A DNA stretch of 7,751 bases from an uncultured Clostridia bacterium (GTDB lineage Bacteria; Bacillota; Clostridia; Christensenellales; Borkfalkiaceae), in the NCBI GenBank assembly GCA_947177495.1, contig CAMWUS010000061.1, forward strand, positions 1 to 7,751, written 5' to 3'. Both the position numbers and the translations under genes were made by a program. The first letter of the stretch is position 1; each line of letters starts with the position of its first letter. The notes beneath the pieces were generated by a model. It was not told the origin of the DNA. It searched no databases and saw only the letters and a program-made list of their open reading frames with translations. Of this stretch, positions 5,901 through 7,751 are shown in pieces.

Positions 5901-7483
5901 GAAATGCGATTACCTGCGGCTGCGTATACGGGATAGCCGTCCGCAAGTGCGGTATAGTAAATAACTGCCGCTCCGTTCCCGTTCGTATAGGCACGCGCCC
6001 ACTGAGCAAACAGTTCTTTGTGTTCGGAAAATAAAATCTCAGCACCGTCTTTGTGTATAACACGGCCGTCCGCGCTTTCCGCCCAACCTGCAAACTCGTA
6101 CCCGGTTACCGCAAATGCATTTCCCGCCGTAACCGAATTTTCTTTGCCGTATTCTCCCTCTAAAACTCGTGTTTCCCCGTTCGCTTGCGCTCCGAGCGGT
6201 GCATTCACGTAAAACGTCAACGTGGGGTTTTCGCCGTAAAATGCAACATATACAACATCTTTAGTGGCAGCAATAAGCGGAAAAGACAACACTTTCTGCT
6301 CTCCGTCCGCCTCTTCAAACCAACCGACAAAGGTGTATCCCGCTTTGCTCGGTGCAGTCGGCGCGGCAATTTTTTCGCCCGCTTCCGTTTGGAAAGAATG
6401 CACGCGCTCGCCCTCGATACGGAATTCAACCGAATAGAGTTTTGCGAATATGGTATAATAGTTTGCGTCGGCTTGTATGGTTGCCGAAGGCGTTACCGCC
6501 TCGCCGTTTGCTCCGCACCAACCGTGAAAAGCGAACCCGTCTTTTTGCGGTTGCGGAACTTGCACCGCATCGCCTGCTTTCCCCGTAATGCGGGAAAGCT
6601 CCGCTTCTCCGTCCCAAAATATGACCGTATACAGTTTTGAAAATTGCGCGTAAAAAACAGCGTTCCCTTCGATTTGCACGGGAACTTCTACGGCTTGCGT
6701 GCCGTCGCTCCAACCCTCGAAGGCAAAGCCGTCTTTCTTCGGTTGGTCGATTTGTATGGGGGTACCAAGCTTCCCGACGAAACGGGAAAGCTCGCTTTCT
6801 CCGTCCATAAACGTCACAGTAAACAGCTCGGCATATTTGACGTAGTAGTTCCCGCCGCCCTCGGGAATGGTAAGCGGCGCTTGGGCTTCTTGCGTGCACT
6901 GCGCGTCGACAAACCAACCCTCACACTCGAAGCTCGCTTTGTCCGTTTCGGGAACGGAAATCGCGGTACCCGCCTTTCCCGTATAGCTTGCGAGGAGCGT
7001 CGCACCGTCCCAAAAGTTGACCGTGTAGACTTTAGCATAACGTGCATAAAACCGCATGTTTTCCGCGGGAATGACCGCGGGCAAATCCACCTGCTCGGCA
7101 TACTCCGCGTCCGCATACCAACCGTCGAATTCGTAGCCGTCGCGTTGCGTTTGGGGCGGCGTGTACGCCGCACCTGCCTCGCCCGTAATCGACACTTCCT
7201 GTTCCAGCCCCAAAAATTCGATAGTGAAAAAAACGGGCGACTTGTCACCCGATCTCCCATGCAATAATACCCCCAAAACAGTCGCAACCGCGGCAAGCAC
7301 CGCTAAGGTTGCGCATATCAACGCAATTAACTTCCTTCGCTTTTTCCCGCTTTTCTTTTTGGGAATTTCGCCGTTTGCTTCTCCGCTTGACGGCGCAGAA
7401 GCTTCTTCGGCTACTCCGACCGCCTTTTCCCTTTCTTCGCTTACGGGGAAATCCTCGCCCAAAGTTTCTTTTTCCTCCTGCAT
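2903..7483 (-). CDS. Very large membrane-anchored surface protein with Listeria-Bacteroides (Flg_new / InlB B-type) repeats
   Basis: The 1526-residue protein is probably an extracellular structural, adhesive or host-interaction factor; the exact role is unknown. The N-terminus (1-40) is acidic, then comes a basic stretch (KKKSGKKRRK, 42-51) and one membrane helix (about 52-75). This is an uncleaved signal anchor with a 50-residue cytosolic tail. Six tandem Flg_new repeats follow (about 84-498). Residues 500-1369 are Tyr-, Glu- and Gly-rich, probably beta-rich, and match no family I recognise. A seventh repeat covers 1370-1432 (YALTFWDD to FEAVW). The tail to 1526 ends VLIWQ like a worn eighth repeat. 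No LPXTG, SLH, lipobox or GW motif is seen, so anchoring is probably by the N-terminal helix alone. Start: AAAAAGGGG lies 8 bases upstream of the ATG. The frame is open throughout, with no sign of decay. The XRE regulator gene follows after 86 bases. Confidence 0.93.
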   Translation of the reverse strand: MQEEKETLGEDFPVSEEREKAVGVAEEASAPSSGEANGEIPKKKSGKKRRKLIALICATLAVLAAVATVLGVLLHGRSGDKSPVFFTIEFLGLEQEVSITGEAGAAYTPPQTQRDGYEFDGWYADAEYAEQVDLPAVIPAENMRFYARYAKVYTVNFWDGATLLASYTGKAGTAISVPETDKASFECEGWFVDAQCTQEAQAPLTIPEGGGNYYVKYAELFTVTFMDGESELSRFVGKLGTPIQIDQPKKDGFAFEGWSDGTQAVEVPVQIEGNAVFYAQFSKLYTVIFWDGEAELSRITGKAGDAVQVPQPQKDGFAFHGWCGANGEAVTPSATIQADANYYTIFAKLYSVEFRIEGERVHSFQTEAGEKIAAPTAPSKAGYTFVGWFEEADGEQKVLSFPLIAATKDVVYVAFYGENPTLTFYVNAPLGAQANGETRVLEGEYGKENSVTAGNAFAVTGYEFAGWAESADGRVIHKDGAEILFSEHKELFAQWARAYTNGNGAAVIYYTALADGYPVYAAAGNRISGEISTSPLGDAEYRFAAEGLNGRLNADGTYEPRGTESGWYALADGKAYLGGYGEAAFECGAQSERGAYRIEMANLLYYEGEEYTGTYRFDRTAWEMNFVDNRAAYGNYYGERMSALILGAQAELGDAKGVYVAVGENIYFYFNGVETQGKFYGTHVEYGGHHYERLEGELTLYGEAGEELRFTPSGSAYESAAQWLANGEALDGTVVGGDKLIFRGGNENYIFEWELETLLSVRSVRVAEKRERIRYINADEFAQYQTGERETYAALWRITDKDIDVIEGTAFTTAEGAPFFVTLEPRNASNEYGGELNGIDYTYKCFFGDGTFRCDWYGLRESAFESGAFRYEVVEYAGGIGYEAYADYKVRERITVRFWEDGQEIAPEFLFLRGETEVSLIADGTHAGRYELTFARNEWGYLSGMAAVKYRNLSVENALLAMDGEREVSFLFFETVWREAEIFRREEHGYPLLIADGRIFLREGNILNECEYRLFENIKTLIIGARVLYAEVQTDSGLHDAIERDGAWFVEEQLYTLRVTFEGSGAQMQAATERIYKQFCAAGEFLRERTEVWYTMSSQGVLGEIVRVTCGGREQQITDRITTEHGLCIRISGENGESADWLFTAGEVEITFVARQEVAFESVGFTILYTDDWYTVLPQARFTLGGSAQDCAGTFTHAGNEWVWRSTGEVFAGLEITLRIARGAVVLDPFTVEAEGLPQTVVHGDAEAVVYAADGKLHLGGFAVAGLTYDNSTEPVENVYYFSDAGYLVFVAEERIKAVTELCVTDGSYTFAYAQISDSEIIPLQLSKGGNPLAGQFTAGDVFVFRGAEEYSLVIAGGALQVFEGTPAIYALTFWDDPVEKVVYTPAGEFVLPVLPFKENYKFVGWCIQSRGTKVYTGSYTVNENVTFEAVWEECHTVNVYLSLEDAVDGKVYATLEVKQKDGADLVYIEEDLSALGLMPQNEGRVATWYIFYADDYDAETGEGGCDFEFDGEWYDGIRDIVLIWQ
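3188..3376 (-). repeat. C-terminal Flg_new repeat of the large protein
   Basis: This codes for residues 1370-1432. It keeps the repeat pattern: an opening beta strand (YALTFWDD), a valine/proline stretch, the central YKFVGWC, and the closing NVTFEAVW. It is separated from the N-terminal array by about 870 unrelated residues, so the repeats cap both ends of the exported part. Residues 1433-1526 may hold one more, much more divergent copy. Confidence 0.75.
5990..7234 (-). repeat. Array of six tandem Flg_new repeats within the large protein gene
   Basis: These code for residues about 84-151, 153-219, 221-283, 285-348, 350-416 and 421-498. Each opens with a strand such as YTVNFWDG or FTVTFMDG, carries GKAG or a similar turn, then a G(Y/F)xFxGW core, and closes with FYARYAKV, YYVKYAEL or the like. 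Copies 3 and 4 are the closest pair: both have DGE.ELSR, QP.KDGFAF.GW and a similar end, and they share stretches of identical DNA such as cgggaaagctc. This points to a fairly recent duplication. Copy 6 is longer and the most divergent. The fold is a small beta-grasp-like module common in surface proteins of Firmicutes. Confidence 0.85.
7259..7333 (-). other. Signal-anchor membrane segment of the large protein
   Basis: This codes for residues 51-75, a run of Leu, Ala, Ile and Val directly after a dense basic patch. The basic residues before the helix predict an inside N-terminus and an outside C-terminus. No convincing signal-peptidase AxA site follows: the helix runs into LLHGRSGDKSP and then the first repeat. 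Retention as a membrane anchor is therefore more likely than release, though this is inferred. Confidence 0.7.
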
Positions 7484-7491
7484 TTTTCCAA

Positions 7492-7500
7492 CCCCTTTTT
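7492..7500 (-). promoter_or_regulatory. Ribosome binding site of the large protein gene
   Basis: AAAAAGGGG on the minus strand ends 8 bases before the ATG at 7483. It is the only purine-rich, G-containing stretch near the start and supports that start codon. Confidence 0.7.
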
Positions 7501-7542
7501 CTTTTGTTCCCCAAAGTTTTTAACGCTTCGGTTGTGTTTTTA

Positions 7543-7570
7543 ATTATATTTTATCCCCCTGTTTTGTCAA
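7543..7570 (-). promoter_or_regulatory. Strong sigma-A promoter of the large protein gene
   Basis: On the minus strand a perfect -35 TTGACA (7570-7565) is followed after 16 bases by a perfect -10 TATAAT (7548-7543). RNA should start near 7536, giving a leader of about 50 bases. It is the best promoter match in the window and suggests high housekeeping expression. No operator-like palindrome overlaps it. Confidence 0.88.
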
Positions 7571-7641
7571 GCCGTTTTATTGTTTCAAGATGCTTTTTCA
7601 CTATATTAAATGAACCGTCGGATTTTTATTTATCGTTATAA

Positions 7642-7677
7642 AAAAATAAAGAACGGCATATACCGTTCTTTATTTTT
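7642..7677 (-). terminator. Hairpin terminator upstream of the large protein gene
   Basis: A perfect 15-bp stem (AAAAATAAAGAACGG and its complement) closes a six-base loop, with a T-rich tail on each strand. No plus-strand transcript in the window would need it, so it most likely ends a minus-strand transcript coming from the right, possibly the tRNA-like gene next to it. It would also shield the promoter 70 bases further on. The GC core is only six pairs; the rest is A-T. Confidence 0.78.
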
Positions 7678-7697
7678 GGTTGAGGTGACGGGACTTG
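7677..7697 (-). other. tRNA 3'-end-like segment (possible tRNA remnant)
   Basis: Read on the minus strand, this 21-base stretch has the layout of a tRNA end: CAAGT of a T-loop, CCCGT as the T-stem 3' strand, seven acceptor bases (CACCTCA), a discriminator A and an encoded CCA. The terminator follows directly. The 5' half of the T-arm is missing: upstream bases do not pair with CCCGT, and the TT of the T-loop is CG. It is therefore not an intact tRNA here. It may be a displaced tRNA 3' end at an integration site, a decayed tRNA, or chance. Confidence 0.35.
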
Positions 7698-7712
7698 CGC
7701 CTTTAGCGGCGC
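7697..7712. repeat. Short GC-rich inverted repeat
   Basis: GCGCC (7697-7701) can pair with GGCGC (7708-7712) around a six-base TTTAGC loop. It overlaps an 8-bp GC palindrome (7708-7715). It is short and has no T-run, so it is not a terminator by itself; it matters as part of the run of structures at this edge. Confidence 0.5.
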
Positions 7713-7719
7713 GCCCCGA

Positions 7720-7742
7720 TGCACAGCACACTGTGCTGTGCA
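7720..7742. repeat. Near-perfect 23-bp palindrome
   Basis: TGCACAGCACA (7720-7730) and its exact complement TGTGCTGTGCA (7732-7742) flank a single C. As RNA it could fold to a 10-bp stem with a three-base loop. As DNA it could be a protein-binding site. No T-run follows. The window ends 9 bases later, so its wider setting is unknown. Confidence 0.85.
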
Positions 7743-7751
7743 GTTTGCGGC

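Noticed and set aside
4706..6034. 442-codon open frame on the plus strand opposite the giant gene
   Set aside because: The translation is Arg/Pro/Ala-rich with no recognisable domain, and no ribosome binding site or promoter precedes it. Codon bias of the minus-strand gene explains the lack of stops.
3188..7234. CRISPR array or DNA-level tandem repeat
   Set aside because: The repetition is at protein level, with units of about 190-230 bases and high divergence; there are no short identical repeats with unique spacers.

Overview
The window looks like chromosomal DNA of a Gram-positive Clostridia-type Firmicute, possibly from the gut. The signs are a short pyruvate kinase of clostridial type, extended -10 promoters, AG-rich ribosome binding sites, U-tailed hairpin terminators, and a very large surface protein with Listeria-Bacteroides (Flg_new / InlB B-type) repeats. 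Species cannot be fixed from the sequence. Composition is roughly half G+C in genes and AT-rich between them.

Left part, plus strand (100-2208): a two-gene operon. A pyruvate kinase gene (pyk) overlaps by one base with a small HAD-superfamily phosphohydrolase gene. An extended -10 promoter lies just upstream and a strong hairpin terminator closes the operon. The terminator is symmetric with T-runs on both sides, so it also serves the convergent gene to its right.

Middle, minus strand (2211-2816): a 201-residue membrane-bound XRE regulator with an N-terminal helix-turn-helix, two membrane helices and a C-terminal zinc ribbon. It has its own ribosome binding site and a perfect extended -10. 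It lies 86 bases downstream of the large gene, with no clear terminator between them, so some read-through is possible.

Right part, minus strand (2903-7483): one gene for a 1526-residue protein fills about 60% of the window. It has an acidic then basic cytoplasmic N-terminus, one membrane anchor, six tandem Flg_new repeats, about 870 residues of unrecognised beta-rich sequence, and one clear plus one doubtful Flg_new repeat at the C-terminus. No sortase, SLH or lipobox signal is visible. A near-consensus housekeeping promoter (TTGACA-16-TATAAT) drives it.

Right edge (7620-7751): non-coding and rich in structure. There is a 15-bp-stem terminator, a minus-strand segment that resembles the last 21 bases of a tRNA but lacks the rest of it, and two further inverted repeats, one of them an almost perfect 23-bp palindrome. 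This could be a displaced tRNA 3' end at an integration boundary or part of an interspersed structured repeat; the window ends too early to tell.

The window does not show an obvious new multi-gene system. The points most worth following are the modular surface protein and the tRNA-like edge.
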